This document shows positions 1-11,614 of a stretch of DNA of 64,000 bases, in pieces. Source of the stretch: Stutzerimonas kirkiae. Lineage in GTDB: Bacteria > Pseudomonadota > Gammaproteobacteria > Pseudomonadales > Pseudomonadaceae. Below the pieces are notes generated by a model that was given only the letters and a program-made list of their open reading frames with translations, was not told the origin of the DNA and made no database searches. The position numbers were made by a program, and so were the translations under genes. The DNA is taken from the NCBI RefSeq assembly GCF_004327335.1, contig NZ_QJUO01000003.1, positions 144,116 through 208,115 on the forward strand, given 5' to 3'. The stretch's first letter is position 1; every line of letters begins with the position of its first letter.

Positions 1-290
1 TGGGTGACTTCGATGCACATGTCCCGCAGGACCGTCAGGGGCTGGTGTGGGCCGCAGGCCAGCAAGCGCTGCGCCAGTTGTTCCGGCGGCAGGCGTACCT
101 GGTTGACCATTTCGTTGAACAGGTGGGCCTTGTTCTGGAAGTGCCAGTAGACCGCGCCTCTTGTCACGCCTGCATCGCGGGCGATCTGATCGAGGCTGGT
201 ATGGGCCACACCCTTGTCGAGGAACAGCCGCTCGGCGGCCTCGAGGATGGATATGCGGGTCTTCTCGGCTTCTTCTTTGGTTCTGCGCAT
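1..290 (-). CDS. TetR/AcrR-family repressor, N-terminal part (gene runs off the window)
   Basis: The first 96 codons of a TetR-type repressor are present; the ligand-binding C-terminus lies beyond base 1. The protein begins MRRTKEEAEKTRISILEAAE and has the family helix-turn-helix at about residues 27-50 (TSLDQIARDAGVTRGAVYWHF). The N-terminus is of the TtgR/AcrR/SmeT kind that controls multidrug pumps. It is divergent from a Bcr/CflA exporter, and a TtgR-like dyad lies in the 167-bp gap, so it probably represses that exporter and itself. The start is the ATG complementary to 288-290. The effector is unknown because the sensing domain is missing from the window. Confidence 0.88.
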   Translation of the reverse strand, partial: MRRTKEEAEKTRISILEAAERLFLDKGVAHTSLDQIARDAGVTRGAVYWHFQNKAHLFNEMVNQVRLPPEQLAQRLLACGPHQPLTVLRDMCIEVT

Positions 291-348
291 GGTTCTACTG
301 GGCAATTCGTAGGGTAGTGCCGGGCTGCGTGCACCGGAGCGGGTCGGC

Positions 349-373
349 TATTTACAATCGACTCTGTATGTAA
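349..373. promoter_or_regulatory. Probable TetR/TtgR-type operator between the repressor and the exporter
   Basis: A dyad TTTACA...TGTAA (351-356 and 369-373), beginning TATTTACAA, lies in the divergent promoter gap. It resembles the TtgR operator as I remember it (TATTTACAAACAACC followed by ATGAATGTAA). Its position fits joint control of both flanking genes. Binding is inferred. Confidence 0.5.
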
Positions 374-457
374 CAGCATCTGCCGGTCTTGTAAATCGCC
401 CGCTTGCCCGCGCTTTTGCCAAGCCGTGCGACTTTTTCTTCTGTTCGTGAGCTTCTT

Positions 458-1648
458 ATGCCTTTTCGGATTCTCCTGATACTGGGAGCACTGAGTGCTT
501 TCGGCCCCATGGCCATCGACTTTTATCTGCCCGCTTTCCCGGCCCTGGCTGAAGGTTTCGCCACGGATGTCGAGCAGGTGCAACTGACTCTGGCGGTCTA
601 TTTCGTCGGCCTGGCGGTAGGGCAACTGGTCTATGGGCCACTGGCGGATCGCTATGGGCGGCGCAGGCCCTTGTTGCTGGGAATTGCACTGTTCACGCTG
701 GCCTCGTTCGCCTGCTCGTTCGCGCCCAGCCTGCACTGGCTGATCGCGGCGCGTTTTGTCCAGGCGCTCGGCGGCTGTGCCGGAATGGTGATCTCGCGTG
801 CGATCGTGCGCGATCTCTGCGATCCGATCACCTCGGCCCGGGTGTTCTCCCAGTTGATGCTGGTCATGGGGTTGGCACCGATCCTGGCGCCTTTGGCGGG
901 TGGGCTGCTACTCAATCTGGCGGGCTGGCAGGCGATCTTCTTCATACTCGGCTTTTTCGGCGTATTCTGCCTGCTGGCAGTAAACCTGTGGCTTCCGGAA
1001 ACCCTGGACCCGCGGCAACCGTCCGCACCTCTGCGTGGCGCCCTTGGAGAATACCGGCGGCTTTTCCGGGACCTGCCGTTCGTCGGGCATGCGCTGACCG
1101 GTGGCCTGGCGATGGCCGGCATGTTCGCTTATATCGCCGGCTCGCCCTTCGTTTTCATCGAATTGTATGGTGTCCCGAGCGAGTACTACGGCTGGCTGTT
1201 CGGTCTGAATGCCGCGGGTTTCATCCTGTTCGCCCAGGTGAATGCCTGGTTGGTGGCGCGCCGTGGGCCGGGATACTGGGCCAGGCGTATCGCCTGGTTC
1301 TATTGCAGTTGCGGTGTGTTGCTGCTGATCGTCGCCCTGGCCCGTCCCGAAAACCTGTGGCCGCTGTTGCTGCCATTGTTCGGTGGTATGGCTTGCCTGG
1401 GTATCCTGATGCCCAATACCTCGGCTTGCGCCATGGCTGGCCAGGGCCGCCATGCCGGGAGTGCGTCGGCGTTGCTCGGCAGCCTGCAGTTCGGCATCGC
1501 CGCCTGTGCAGCCAGTGCCGTGGGCTTTCTGCATGACGGCAGCACCCTGCCCATGGCGCTGGTGATCTGCGGTTGCAGTCTGCTGGCGCTGGCGATGTCG
1601 CGCCTGACACTGATGGCCGAGCGGCGTGCAGGGCATCCTCTGGCGTGA
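458..1648 (+). CDS. Bcr/CflA-family MFS drug exporter
   Basis: Inner-membrane major facilitator of 396 aa with about 12 hydrophobic segments, the usual length for the Bcr/CflA (DHA1) proton-driven drug antiporters. The N-terminus has the family pattern ALSAFGPMAIDFYLPAFP, and the loop between TM2 and TM3 has the MFS motif GPLADRYGRRRPLL. The ATG at 458 puts the first membrane helix at the N-terminus; an upstream in-frame TTG would add 18 non-membrane residues and is less likely. It is divergent from a TtgR-like repressor, so expression is probably inducible by a pump substrate. The substrate itself (a bicyclomycin, chloramphenicol or sulfonamide type of drug) cannot be read from the sequence. 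Confidence 0.9.
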   Translation: MPFRILLILGALSAFGPMAIDFYLPAFPALAEGFATDVEQVQLTLAVYFVGLAVGQLVYGPLADRYGRRRPLLLGIALFTLASFACSFAPSLHWLIAARFVQALGGCAGMVISRAIVRDLCDPITSARVFSQLMLVMGLAPILAPLAGGLLLNLAGWQAIFFILGFFGVFCLLAVNLWLPETLDPRQPSAPLRGALGEYRRLFRDLPFVGHALTGGLAMAGMFAYIAGSPFVFIELYGVPSEYYGWLFGLNAAGFILFAQVNAWLVARRGPGYWARRIAWFYCSCGVLLLIVALARPENLWPLLLPLFGGMACLGILMPNTSACAMAGQGRHAGSASALLGSLQFGIAACAASAVGFLHDGSTLPMALVICGCSLLALAMSRLTLMAERRAGHPLA

Positions 1649-1764
1649 TGCCTGGCGGCGCCAGGATCTTCGAAGTGGCGGCTGTCGAGCAACAGGGGGC
1701 GCTTTCGCCGTAGTGCTGTGAGCCTTTCGTATGTCGCCGGCGATGTCCGGGCTTGCGGCGAATA

Positions 1765-1962
1765 CCGGGGCGATTATGGAAAGCGCCGTCGCCCGATGCC
1801 CGAGTCATTCGTAGGGCTTTCGGTTTCCCAGGCTGTTTCTTTCAGGTGCCGTCGACAGTGGCTGTGTGGATGCCGGGTGGCGGGCGGGGTCTTCGCCGCC
1901 GGGGATGGCGATGTATTCACGCGTGCCCCGTTCCGCCACCAGGCATCCGCACGGATACGAGG
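1765..1962 (+). repeat. Large GC-rich dispersed repeat, copy 1, in the 1649-2112 intergenic region
   Basis: This ~200-bp stretch matches the reverse complement of 26812-27021. Shared blocks include CGGGGCGA.TATGGAAAG, TTTCCCAGGCTGTTTCTTTC and TATTCACGCGTGCCCCG. Its right end (GCCCCGTTCCGCCACCAG...) recurs at 29047-29088. Short open frames inside it differ between copies and look non-coding. Nothing else was recognised in 1649-2112. Confidence 0.75.
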
Positions 1963-2112
1963 ATACCGAGATCGCGCTCTACGGCTTCATGGCCAGGCAC
2001 ACTCTCATGAAACAAGAAATAGCTCTTTGATTGAAAAGGCTGTTTCTTGGCGGCAGGAACGCGCCTGTCTGCTGTGCGACAGCGTGGAGTGCGACGAAAC
2101 GTCAACGAGACC

Positions 2113-2490
2113 CTAGAGTTGGCCGGGACGAACCAGGCGTTCTATGGTCGGCTCCAGGCGGCGTTTCAGTTCGGCTTCGATCTGCGGGATGAATTCGTCG
2201 ATGACTTCTTGCAGGATCGATTGCGCGGAGACGCGCAACTCATGGTCGATATGGCGTTCGGCCAGGTCGCGGAAGGCCGTGCGGGCAGGGGACGGGCGTG
2301 CCTCCTTCGCTTCCTCGCTGGCCTGGACCACGCTGAGCACACATGGGCCGGTGCTTTCCACGGTATTGGTCAGCAGGGGCGGCTCGATGTTTTCATCGAG
2401 CAGGGCGCGGATGGATTCCAGGTCCTCCAGCAGGGCCGGGGCGGGGGAGGTCTTCGTGTGCATGTGGGTTTTCAGTGTACTGCCGTCCAT
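2113..2490 (-). CDS. Conserved hypothetical protein, last gene of the pepA-holC group
   Basis: A 125-aa soluble, acidic protein with no domain I recognise. It has charged helical stretches (LLEDLESIRALLDENIE near the N-terminus, RVSAQSILQEVIDEFIP and EAELKRRLEPTIERL near the end) and no signal peptide. Its ATG overlaps the holC stop by one base (ATGA), so it is translationally coupled to the chi subunit. From memory, an unnamed small ORF sits at the same place in P. aeruginosa, between holC and valS; here no valS follows. A replisome-linked role is only a guess from position. Confidence 0.75.
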   Translation of the reverse strand: MDGSTLKTHMHTKTSPAPALLEDLESIRALLDENIEPPLLTNTVESTGPCVLSVVQASEEAKEARPSPARTAFRDLAERHIDHELRVSAQSILQEVIDEFIPQIEAELKRRLEPTIERLVRPGQL

Positions 2491-2909
2491 CAGAGGTCGA
2501 GTCGTTGTGGAGCATAGCCCCGTTGGCGGTAATGGCGGAAATTCTCGCGACAGCGGGCCAACAGTTCGGGCTGCTGGTTGACGATCTCTATCACGCGACT
2601 GAACTGGTCGACATGGGGCGAGAGGGTCGCGCCGAGGTTGATCAGCAGGCCCTGGGGATGCCCGGGGGCCTGCTCCAGTCCGATGGCGACCGGTGTCTGG
2701 GGATTGTCCTGGTGCAGGTCGTGGGGGATGAAGCGCTCGCTGCGAAAGCTCCACAGCAGCTCGTCCAGCGTGTCGCACTGCTGTTCGTCCTGGCAGCGGA
2801 TAAAGACCGGCATATCGTGCTGCCAGCCTTTCAGCGTCAGTTTGCAGGCCGCGCGCAGACGGCCTGCCGGATCACTGTCCGGCAGTACGTAGAAGTCGAT
2901 GCGGGTCAT
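2490..2909 (-). CDS. holC: DNA polymerase III chi subunit
   Basis: A 139-aa protein with the HolC pattern: N-terminal TRIDFYVLPDSDPAGRLRAAC, central QDEQQCDTLDELLWSF (the LLW.F block), and FIPHDL followed by QTPVAIGLEQ. Chi is the clamp-loader accessory that contacts single-strand binding protein and helps DNA polymerase III move onto primed templates. It lies 31 bp downstream of pepA in the same direction, the usual pseudomonad order, and overlaps the next small gene by an ATGA junction. Length is typical of the family. Confidence 0.93.
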   Translation of the reverse strand: MTRIDFYVLPDSDPAGRLRAACKLTLKGWQHDMPVFIRCQDEQQCDTLDELLWSFRSERFIPHDLHQDNPQTPVAIGLEQAPGHPQGLLINLGATLSPHVDQFSRVIEIVNQQPELLARCRENFRHYRQRGYAPQRLDL

Positions 2910-2940
2910 CGGCGCGACCTGCCGAGGCCTGTCGGCATGC

Positions 2941-4614
<1,674 letters not shown>

Positions 4615-4652
4615 TCATGACACCCTGGGCGGATGTCATGTCGTCCGGGTTA

Positions 4653-7262
4653 TCAGACTTCGACGACCTGGATCTTGGCCTTTTCCGCGGACTCGCGGAA
4701 TTCGGCGATCTGGTCGAAGGACAGGTAGCGATAGATATCGGCAGCCATGCTGTCGATGTTCTTCGCGTATTCCATGTACTCCTCGACGGTCGGCAGCTTG
4801 CCGATGATCGACGCGACCGCGGCCAGTTCGGCGGAAGCCAGGAACACGTTGGTCGCATCGCCCAGGCGGTTGGGGAAGTTACGGGTCGAGGTGGAGACCA
4901 CGGTGGAACCGGTCTGTACGCGTGCCTGGTTACCCATGCACAGCGAGCAGCCTGGCATTTCCATGCGCGCGCCAGCCTTGCCGTAGATACCGTAGTAGCC
5001 TTCCTCGGTCAGTTGGTGGGCGTCCATCTTGGTTGGCGGAGCCAGCCACAGACGGGTCGGGATGCCACCCTTGACCTTTTCCAGCAGCTTGCCGGCGGCG
5101 CGGAAGTGACCGATGTTGGTCATGCAGGAGCCGATGAAGACTTCGTCGATCTTCTGGCCCTGGACGCTGGACAGCAGGCGGGCATCGTCCGGGTCGTTCG
5201 GTGCGCAGAGCACGGGCTCCTTGACGTCGGCCAGGTCGATCTCGATGACGGCGGCGTATTCGGCGTCCTTGTCGGCTTCCAGCAGTTGCGGGTTGGCCAC
5301 CCAGGCTTCCATGGCGCGTGCACGACGTTCCAGGGTGCGCGGGTCACCGTAGCCTTCGCTGATCATCCAGCGCAGCAGGGTGATGTTGGACTGCAGATAC
5401 TCGGCGATGGCTTTTTCCGGCAGCTTGATGGTGCAACCGGCAGCCGAGCGTTCGGCCGAGGCGTCGGACAGTTCGAAGGCTTGCTCGACGGTCAGTTCGT
5501 TGAGGCCTTCGATCTCCAGGATGCGGCCGGAGAAGATGTTCTTCTTGCCCTTCTTCTCGACGGTCAGCAGGCCCGACTGGATCGCGTAGTAGGGGATCGC
5601 ATGCACCAGGTCGCGCAGGGTGATGCCCGGTTGCAGCTTGCCCTTGAAGCGCACCAGTACCGACTCCGGCATGTCCAGCGGCATTACGCCGGTGGCGGCG
5701 GCGAAGGCGACCAGGCCGGAACCGGCCGGGAAGGAGATGCCGATCGGGAAGCGGGTGTGGGAGTCACCACCGGTACCGACGGTATCCGGCAGCAGCATGC
5801 GGTTCAGCCAACTGTGGATGATGCCGTCGCCCGGACGCAGGGACACGCCGCCGCGGGTCATGATGAAGTCCGGCAGGGTGTGGTGGGTGGTGACGTCGAT
5901 CGGCTTCGGATAGGCCGCGGTGTGGCAGAAGGACTGCATCACCAGGTCGGCGGAGAAGCCCAGGCAGGCCAGGTCCTTCAGCTCGTCGCGGGTCATCGGG
6001 CCCGTGGTGTCCTGGGAGCCGACGGTGGTCATCTTCGGTTCGCAGTAGGTGCCTGGGCGCACGCCCTGGCCTTCCGGCAGGCCGCAGGCGCGACCGACCA
6101 TCTTCTGCGCCAGGCTGAAGCCCTTGCCGCTGTCGGCGGGGGCAACCGGCTTCTTGAACAGGTCCGCCGGGCCGAGGCCCAGTTCGGCGCGGGCCTTGTC
6201 GGTCAGGCCACGGCCGACGATCAGCGGGATACGGCCGCCGGCGCGGACTTCGTCGAGCAGCACGTCGGTTTTCAGTTCGAAGCTGGTGACCAGCTCGTCG
6301 CTGCCGTGGCGGCGTACTTCGCCCTTGTACGGGTAGACATCAATGATGTCGCCCATGGCTAGGTTGGTGCAGTCGAATTCGATCGGCAGGGCGCCGGCGT
6401 CTTCCATGGTGTTGTAGAAGATCGGCGCGATCTTGGTGCCGAAGCAGAAGCCGCCGGCGCGCTTGTTCGGTACGTTCGGGATGTCGTCGCCGAAGAACCA
6501 CAGCACCGAGTTGGTGGCGGATTTACGCGAAGAGCCGGTGCCGACCACGTCGCCGACGTAGGCGACCGGGAAGCCTTTTTCCTTCAGGGCTTCCATCTGC
6601 TTCAGCGGGCCGACGGAACCGGGAGCGTCCGGCTCGATGCCGTCGCGGGCCATCTTCAGCATGGCCAGCGCGTGCAGCGGGATGTCGGGGCGCGACCAGG
6701 CGTCAGGCGCGGGCGACAGGTCGTCGGTGTTGGTTTCGCCGGTCACCTTGAACACGGTCAGGGTGATTTTCTCGGCCAGGGCCGGGCGGTTCTTGAACCA
6801 TTCGCCGTCGGCCCAGGACTGCAGTACCGACTTGGCGATGGCGTTGCCGGCCTTGGCGCGTTCCGCGACATCGTGGAAGGCGTCGAACATCAGCAGGGTG
6901 TGCTTCAATTGCTCGCCGGCGATCTCGGCCAGTTCGGCGTTGTCCAGCAGTTCGACCAGGGTGGCGATGTTGTAGCCGCCCTGCATGGTGCCGAGCAGTT
7001 CGACCGCGTGCTTCTTGTCGATCAGCGGGGAAGTCGCCTCGCCCTTGGCGATGGCGGACAGGAAGCCGGCCTTGACGTAGGCGGCTTCGTCGACTCCCGG
7101 TGGTACGCGATTGGTGATCAGATCGAGCAGGAAGGCTTCTTCGCCTGCTGGAGGATTCTTCAGCAGTTCGACCAGACCTGCGGTTTGTTCGGCGTTCAGC
7201 GGCTGGGGCACGATACCCTGGGCGGCACGCTCTTCTACGTGTTTGCGGTAGGCTTCAAGCAC
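4653..7262 (-). CDS. acnB: Aconitate hydratase B (bifunctional 2-methylisocitrate dehydratase)
   Basis: AcnB is the main TCA-cycle aconitase, converting citrate to isocitrate through a [4Fe-4S] cluster. The 869-aa protein has the N-terminal HEAT-like domain of the B type ([16 protein letters not shown]), the swivel-domain segment [20 protein letters not shown] and cluster cysteines in [14 protein letters not shown] and [14 protein letters not shown] chose the GTG complementary to 7260-7262, because GAGG lies about nine bases upstream and it matches the VLEAY start of homologues; an ATG nine codons earlier is possible. It is monocistronic, with a hairpin after the stop and a plausible promoter about 200 bp upstream. 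Confidence 0.97.
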   Translation of the reverse strand: MLEAYRKHVEERAAQGIVPQPLNAEQTAGLVELLKNPPAGEEAFLLDLITNRVPPGVDEAAYVKAGFLSAIAKGEATSPLIDKKHAVELLGTMQGGYNIATLVELLDNAELAEIAGEQLKHTLLMFDAFHDVAERAKAGNAIAKSVLQSWADGEWFKNRPALAEKITLTVFKVTGETNTDDLSPAPDAWSRPDIPLHALAMLKMARDGIEPDAPGSVGPLKQMEALKEKGFPVAYVGDVVGTGSSRKSATNSVLWFFGDDIPNVPNKRAGGFCFGTKIAPIFYNTMEDAGALPIEFDCTNLAMGDIIDVYPYKGEVRRHGSDELVTSFELKTDVLLDEVRAGGRIPLIVGRGLTDKARAELGLGPADLFKKPVAPADSGKGFSLAQKMVGRACGLPEGQGVRPGTYCEPKMTTVGSQDTTGPMTRDELKDLACLGFSADLVMQSFCHTAAYPKPIDVTTHHTLPDFIMTRGGVSLRPGDGIIHSWLNRMLLPDTVGTGGDSHTRFPIGISFPAGSGLVAFAAATGVMPLDMPESVLVRFKGKLQPGITLRDLVHAIPYYAIQSGLLTVEKKGKKNIFSGRILEIEGLNELTVEQAFELSDASAERSAAGCTIKLPEKAIAEYLQSNITLLRWMISEGYGDPRTLERRARAMEAWVANPQLLEADKDAEYAAVIEIDLADVKEPVLCAPNDPDDARLLSSVQGQKIDEVFIGSCMTNIGHFRAAGKLLEKVKGGIPTRLWLAPPTKMDAHQLTEEGYYGIYGKAGARMEMPGCSLCMGNQARVQTGSTVVSTSTRNFPNRLGDATNVFLASAELAAVASIIGKLPTVEEYMEYAKNIDSMAADIYRYLSFDQIAEFRESAEKAKIQVVEV

Positions 7263-7456
7263 AGTTTTTACCCTCATCATTGGTCCCATGGTGGAGCGGG
7301 ACGCTCATCCGGAAGCTGCTTTCAAAGTTTTACGCCGGGTCGATGAGAGCGGGTGGCGGAGGAGGGGGCGCGCACCCGGCTCTGGACCGGTTCAACTGTG
7401 CCGTGACGCTTTGAAAACAGCTTCGCAAGGATAGTGGTGCCGAAAACGGCGTGCCG

Positions 7457-7485
7457 ATTCTACTGGATCGGCATCATAAAGTTAA
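7457..7485 (-). promoter_or_regulatory. Candidate sigma-70 promoter for acnB
   Basis: On the minus strand TTAACT (7480-7485), a 17-bp spacer and TAGAAT (7457-7462) face acnB. The -10 matches well and the -35 is 4/6. This leaves an untranslated leader of nearly 200 bases; nothing else was recognised in 7263-7643. Confidence 0.4.
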
Positions 7486-7643
7486 GCCGCAACACCGTCG
7501 GCAAGGCTTTCTGCCGTCTGTCGGCGATCCGTGCCGGAGCTGCGTGGCACCTGGCTTGCAATACTTTCGGGGGCGCGCGGGGTGACCCTGCTAGGACAAA
7601 AGTCTAAGATGCCGCTACCGTTCGTATCGACGTTTCGCTCCCC

Positions 7644-8117
7644 ATGTCTTCTTCGCGTATCAAAACCCCCTGTGTCGGTCTCTGCTCGACGGTCTATGGC
7701 GATCTGGTCTGTCGTGGCTGCAAGCGTTTCCATCATGAGGTGGTGAACTGGAACGCCTACGACGAGGAGCAGAAGCGCTCGGTCTGCCGCCGGCTCGAGG
7801 TGCTGCTGGTGCAGGTGATGATGGCCAAGCTCGAGGTGTTCGACAGCGACTTGCTGCGTAGCCAGTTGCAGGGCCGCAACGTGCGTTTCGTGCCCGAGCA
7901 GTCGCCCTATTGCTGGGCCTATCAATTGATTGCCCGCGGCGCGCGCCTGATCCAGCAGACGGAAGCCTATGGCGTGGCGCTGCTGCCGGAGTTCAGGGGC
8001 TGGGAGCTGCCGCGCCTGCGCGATGCCATCGACCGGGAATTCTTCCTGCTGTCCGAGGCGCATTATGAGCGTTATATCGCGCCGGGTTTTCTGCGCGAGG
8101 TGCTGGCGGGCCGATAA
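7644..8117 (+). CDS. DUF1289 domain protein
   Basis: A 157-aa protein whose N-terminus is a DUF1289 zinc-knuckle-like module: TPCVGLCSTVYGDLVCRGC with cysteines in the C-x3-C...C-x2-C arrangement, then KRFHHEVVNWNAYDEEQK. The C-terminal two thirds has no motif I know. Function is unestablished; the cysteines suggest metal binding. It is divergent from acnB (381-bp gap) and lies tail to tail with the MCP gene. From memory the same acnB / DUF1289 / Usp neighbourhood exists in P. aeruginosa, where it is also uncharacterised. Confidence 0.85.
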   Translation: MSSSRIKTPCVGLCSTVYGDLVCRGCKRFHHEVVNWNAYDEEQKRSVCRRLEVLLVQVMMAKLEVFDSDLLRSQLQGRNVRFVPEQSPYCWAYQLIARGARLIQQTEAYGVALLPEFRGWELPRLRDAIDREFFLLSEAHYERYIAPGFLREVLAGR

Positions 8118-8200
8118 CTGCGATGGTTCCGGGCGTTGTCCGGGGCTGGCACCCTGCGCTGTGGCGGCAGGCGCGCCAGTTTCCCGGCGAACGCCTGGCT

Positions 8201-9832
8201 TCAACTGATATGGAAACGTTGCACCTGGCTTTCCAGGGTCTGGACGATGCTTTCCAGGGCCTGGGTGGCGGCGGTATTGCTCTGGATGGCTTCGGAAGTG
8301 TCCCGCGACATCGCTGCGATCTGCTCGACATTGCGGGCGATCTCGTTGATGGCCGCTACCTGCTGTTCGGCGGCCCGCACCACGTCCCGCACGTTGTTGA
8401 GCGAGTCGGTGGATTGATGGTGAATCTCGTCGAGGCGCTCCGCCGCCTGGTTGGCCAGTTCCAGGCCGTGCTCGACCTGTGGCCCGGTGGTGTGCATGGC
8501 GGCCACGGCGTCGCGGGTTTCGCTCTGGATCAGTTCGATCATCCGGGCGATGTCCGCTGTCGCGGTGGTGGTGCGTTGTGCCAGGGAGCGCACTTCGTCG
8601 GCGACCACCGCAAAGCCCCGGCCGTTTTCGCCCGCTCTGGCGGCTTCGATCGCGGCGTTCAGGGCCAGCAGGTTGGTCTGGTCGGCGATGGCGCGGATCA
8701 CCCCGGCGATGCCGGCTATCTCTTCCGAGCGGCGTTGCAGGGAGGCGATCTGTTCGGATGAGTCGGCCACGGTACGGGCCACCGTGGCCATCTCTCCGGC
8801 GGCGTTCCTTACCAGTTCCACACTGCTGCTCGACAATTCGGCGGCCTTCGCCGAATTTTCCTCGGTGTGACGGGCGATCAGCGAAACCTCGTTGATGCTG
8901 ACGGTCATCTCTTCGATGCTCGCCGCCGAGGCGGTGGACAGGGAGGCCTGTTCTTCCGCGGAGCTCAGTACGCTGCGGGTCGACTGGCCAAGGTGGCCTA
9001 CCCCTGCGCTGATGTTGTGGGCCGCGCTGCTGATCTGGCCGATCATCTCGCGCAGGCTCTGCTGCATGCCGCCGATATTGGCCAGGATGCTGTTCGTGCG
9101 CCGGTCGTCGACCGTCATGTTCAGGTCGCCGTTGGCGATGCGCTGCACGGTGCTGGCCACGTCGGCCGGTTCGCCGCCGAGGTTGTTCTGCAGGTGCAGG
9201 ATGATCCGGTAGGCCACCGTGCTGCCGATCAGCAGGCCGATGATGCAGGAGATGATCATCAGGATGGTGAAGTTGCCTGCCACCGAACGGGCCAGTTCGG
9301 TTTCCTGCTGGCTCTTTTGTTCCTGCCAATCGATGAAGTGGTTGATGCTGGCCAGCCATTCGCGGAAGGCCGGGCGAGCATCGCGTACCAGGGTTTCGGT
9401 GACGGTCCGTAGGCTGCCGGCATGATAGCCGTGCATGATGCGCTCGATGAGAGGCAGGGTCTTGGCTTCGACCGCCTTGATCGCCTCCAGCAAATCACGC
9501 TCCTCGGCATTTACCTGGCTGGGGTTGGCGAACAGGGTATCCAGCTCCTTGGCCGCTTCGGTGTACTGCAGGGTCAGCCGGTCGATTTCCGCCAGGGTCT
9601 TCTCCAGCTCGGCTTCGTCATCCAGCAGGACCAGGTCGCGCAGGGCAATGGCCCGATCGTGCACGCTGCCGCGGAAGTTGATCGCCTGGCGCTGTTTGAG
9701 GGCGTTGACGTCGGTGATCTCGGTCAGGGTCGCGTCGATGATCCCCACCTCGCGGCTGCCCACCAGGGCGACAGCGACCATAAGCGCCAGCATCAGGCCG
9801 AAACCCAGGGCCAGGCGTGTACTGATCTTCAT
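8201..9832 (-). CDS. Methyl-accepting chemotaxis protein (4HB-type sensor)
   Basis: A membrane chemoreceptor of 543 aa. TM1 is at residues 5-25 and TM2 at about 190-212, enclosing a ~165-residue helical periplasmic domain of the four-helix-bundle type. A HAMP region follows (about 213-265), then the signalling domain with the CheA/CheW-binding hairpin tip [20 protein letters not shown] and [12 protein letters not shown]. It should signal to a CheA kinase; the ligand is unknown. The start [12 protein letters not shown] was preferred over an ATG six codons upstream because AAGGAG lies nine bases before it. No CheB/CheR-docking pentapeptide is present at the C-terminus (it ends VQRFHIS). Confidence 0.93.
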   Translation of the reverse strand: MKISTRLALGFGLMLALMVAVALVGSREVGIIDATLTEITDVNALKQRQAINFRGSVHDRAIALRDLVLLDDEAELEKTLAEIDRLTLQYTEAAKELDTLFANPSQVNAEERDLLEAIKAVEAKTLPLIERIMHGYHAGSLRTVTETLVRDARPAFREWLASINHFIDWQEQKSQQETELARSVAGNFTILMIISCIIGLLIGSTVAYRIILHLQNNLGGEPADVASTVQRIANGDLNMTVDDRRTNSILANIGGMQQSLREMIGQISSAAHNISAGVGHLGQSTRSVLSSAEEQASLSTASAASIEEMTVSINEVSLIARHTEENSAKAAELSSSSVELVRNAAGEMATVARTVADSSEQIASLQRRSEEIAGIAGVIRAIADQTNLLALNAAIEAARAGENGRGFAVVADEVRSLAQRTTTATADIARMIELIQSETRDAVAAMHTTGPQVEHGLELANQAAERLDEIHHQSTDSLNNVRDVVRAAEQQVAAINEIARNVEQIAAMSRDTSEAIQSNTAATQALESIVQTLESQVQRFHIS

Positions 9833-10598
9833 TCGGGAGTGCTCCTTCATCGTATATTTATCTGTGAATCATTGTGTCGTCATATGCAGGCCGATATATG
9901 GAGCCGAGTAGCCGGCTACCCATCTATCTGCTTTTTCTTGATGGGGGCTGTTTGTACTCGTTAATTGTTTTTATGACGCCATAAGTTTGTCTTTGTCGTT
10001 TGTGGGTATCGGTCTTTCACTCGACTGAGGAGGCCTGCTTGTTCTGCTGAATGTCCGTGCGGGAAAGGCTTTTGCTCACGATCCTGAAGTCTCTGGATTT
10101 GCGGATTGCCAGGCGGGGCGCGGTGTCAGGGCTTGAATGAACATGTTGTCTCGGTAGTGGATCAGTCGATCCAGGCTCCCAGGCGCCAGTATATGGCCAA
10201 TCGCTATATATGTCTTTTTTATATTGCCGGATATCAAGTGGTTATGTTTCGTCTGGTATGAAGATGCAGCGATGCGGATTGCCAATAGTGTTCGTTCGTT
10301 ATGTGCCAGCCTGTGGCCCTGCGTATGAGCGGAATTTGGATCTATCGATCCACCGGTAAAGTATTGGCAGGGGCGGGCTTGCCCGCGAAGCTTTTGTGGC
10401 CGGCGATGCACTGCTTGGTGGGCAAAGACCGTTCTTGCGGATGCAATAGCGCTGGAGGCTGGACGCAAGCGTGGGGCCGCCGCTATCTCTTGTCCAGCGT
10501 TCCAGTCTCCGGCGGCTTTATCGAAGCGCATTGCCCTGGATAACGACATCGCACGATCGCCCCGGGGTACGCCGGGCGCCTCCAGCGGATAGGCGGTA
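9833..10598. other. 766-bp gene-free region: A/T-rich MCP upstream sequence, REP-like element and repeat copy
   Basis: 9850-10270 is clearly more A/T-rich than its surroundings and should hold the MCP promoter. A REP-like palindrome GGGGCGGGCTTGCCCGCGAAG lies at about 10368-10390 and is a common Pseudomonas type. Copy A of an inverted-repeat family lies at 10449-10540. A 195-codon open frame on the minus strand (10076-10663) crosses both repeats, has no recognisable domain and was not called as a gene. Confidence 0.6.
10449..10540 (+). repeat. Inverted-repeat element with variable centre, copy A
   Basis: The left arm GCGCTGGAGGCTGGAC and the right part GTCCAGCGTTCCAGTCTCCGGCGGCTTT...CGAAGCGCATTGCCCTG match the outer parts of copies at 22168-22277 and 51964-52050. 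The centre is more diverged than in those two. Confidence 0.6.
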
Positions 10599-11462
10599 TC
10601 AGCGCTGGGCGACCAGTTCCTCCAGATGTTCGATGATGTCATCGGGCTTGAGTACCAGTACATCGCTTTCCAGCGCGTCCAGCACCACTTCGGCGGTGTT
10701 GCCCATCAGTGCGCCAGAGAAGCCGGTGCGTGCCACCGTCCCCAGCACGGTGACGACGGCATCCAGCCGATTGCAGGCATAGGGGATCAGCGCATCGGCC
10801 GGGCCTTCCTCGATATGCAGGTGGTCGTCGGGAATGTCGAACTCGCTCTGGAACTGCCGGCAGGCGTCCCGGTAGCGTGCCTCGATGGTTTCCTTCAACT
10901 GGAAGGCCGGGTCGGCCGCCGACAGCATCGCCGCCGGGTGAGCGCTGATCACATGCAATTGCCCGCCGGCCAGCGCGGCGATGTCGTAGCCATGGTCGAC
11001 GATACTGCTGTGCAGGGTACGGTGTTCGTCGTCGGCGTTGCCGACATCCACGGCGGCGAGGACGTTGCCGCCCGCCCAGGAGCGGTCGGTTTTCACCATC
11101 AGCACCGGGCAGGGGCAATAGCGCAGCAGTTTCCAGTCGTCGGGGGTGAGCAGGGCGCGTTTCAGCGGATTGTCCGGGACGTGCTGCTTGATCACCAGGC
11201 CGCAGCCTTCGGCCTGCTGTGCGTTGATGATGGTCTGGTGCACGCTGCCGTCCCAGGCTCGGCGGATGGAGACGCTATGGCCCTGTTGCTCCAGGCTTTC
11301 GCGCAGATTCTCCAGGTAGGCGCTCTGTTCCGGGCGTGCGTCGCACAGCAGCAGGTGCAGGTGCGACTGGCTGATACTGGAAATCAGGTGGGCTCGCCTG
11401 AGCGCCAGCGCTTCCGGCAAGGTGGGATCGACTACTACGAGAATGCAGCGGATGGCTTGCAT
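10599..11462 (-). CDS. Tandem universal stress protein (UspE-like)
   Basis: A cytoplasmic protein of 287 aa made of two Usp folds (about residues 1-145 and 150-287), as in UspE. The first repeat begins IRCILVVVDPTLPEAL. The second ends with the ATP-binding type loop VLGTVARTGFSGALMGNTAE, fitting the G-x2-G-x9-G(S/T) rule loosely. UspE-type proteins help survival under oxygen limitation and stationary phase; the trigger here is not visible. It stands alone, divergent from miaE. From memory an ortholog sits in the acnB neighbourhood of P. aeruginosa, adding synteny to the call. Confidence 0.88.
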   Translation of the reverse strand: MQAIRCILVVVDPTLPEALALRRAHLISSISQSHLHLLLCDARPEQSAYLENLRESLEQQGHSVSIRRAWDGSVHQTIINAQQAEGCGLVIKQHVPDNPLKRALLTPDDWKLLRYCPCPVLMVKTDRSWAGGNVLAAVDVGNADDEHRTLHSSIVDHGYDIAALAGGQLHVISAHPAAMLSAADPAFQLKETIEARYRDACRQFQSEFDIPDDHLHIEEGPADALIPYACNRLDAVVTVLGTVARTGFSGALMGNTAEVVLDALESDVLVLKPDDIIEHLEELVAQR

Positions 11463-11614
11463 GATCGGCTCCGTTTCCGGTCTGGATACTGTCCACTATA
11501 GGCAATTGGCGGCCGGTTTGGATGACGTGTATCAGTCCGGCGGCATTTTCACCCGTGCCTCCTGCGAGGGGCTCCGTATAATGCGGCCCCCTGAATCGTT
11601 CGAGGAACGTTGCC

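Noticed and set aside
1753..2010. An 85-codon open frame in the first copy of the large repeat
   Set aside because: The equivalent frame is not conserved in copy 2; treated as non-coding repeat.
7482..9359. A 625-codon minus-strand open frame over the DUF1289 gene and the MCP gene
   Set aside because: It runs in the wrong frame of the MCP gene and antisense to the DUF1289 gene; composition is R/P/G-rich without motifs.
10076..10663. A 195-codon minus-strand open frame upstream of the Usp region
   Set aside because: It crosses a REP-like palindrome and repeat copy A, has no recognisable domain and no good ribosome site.
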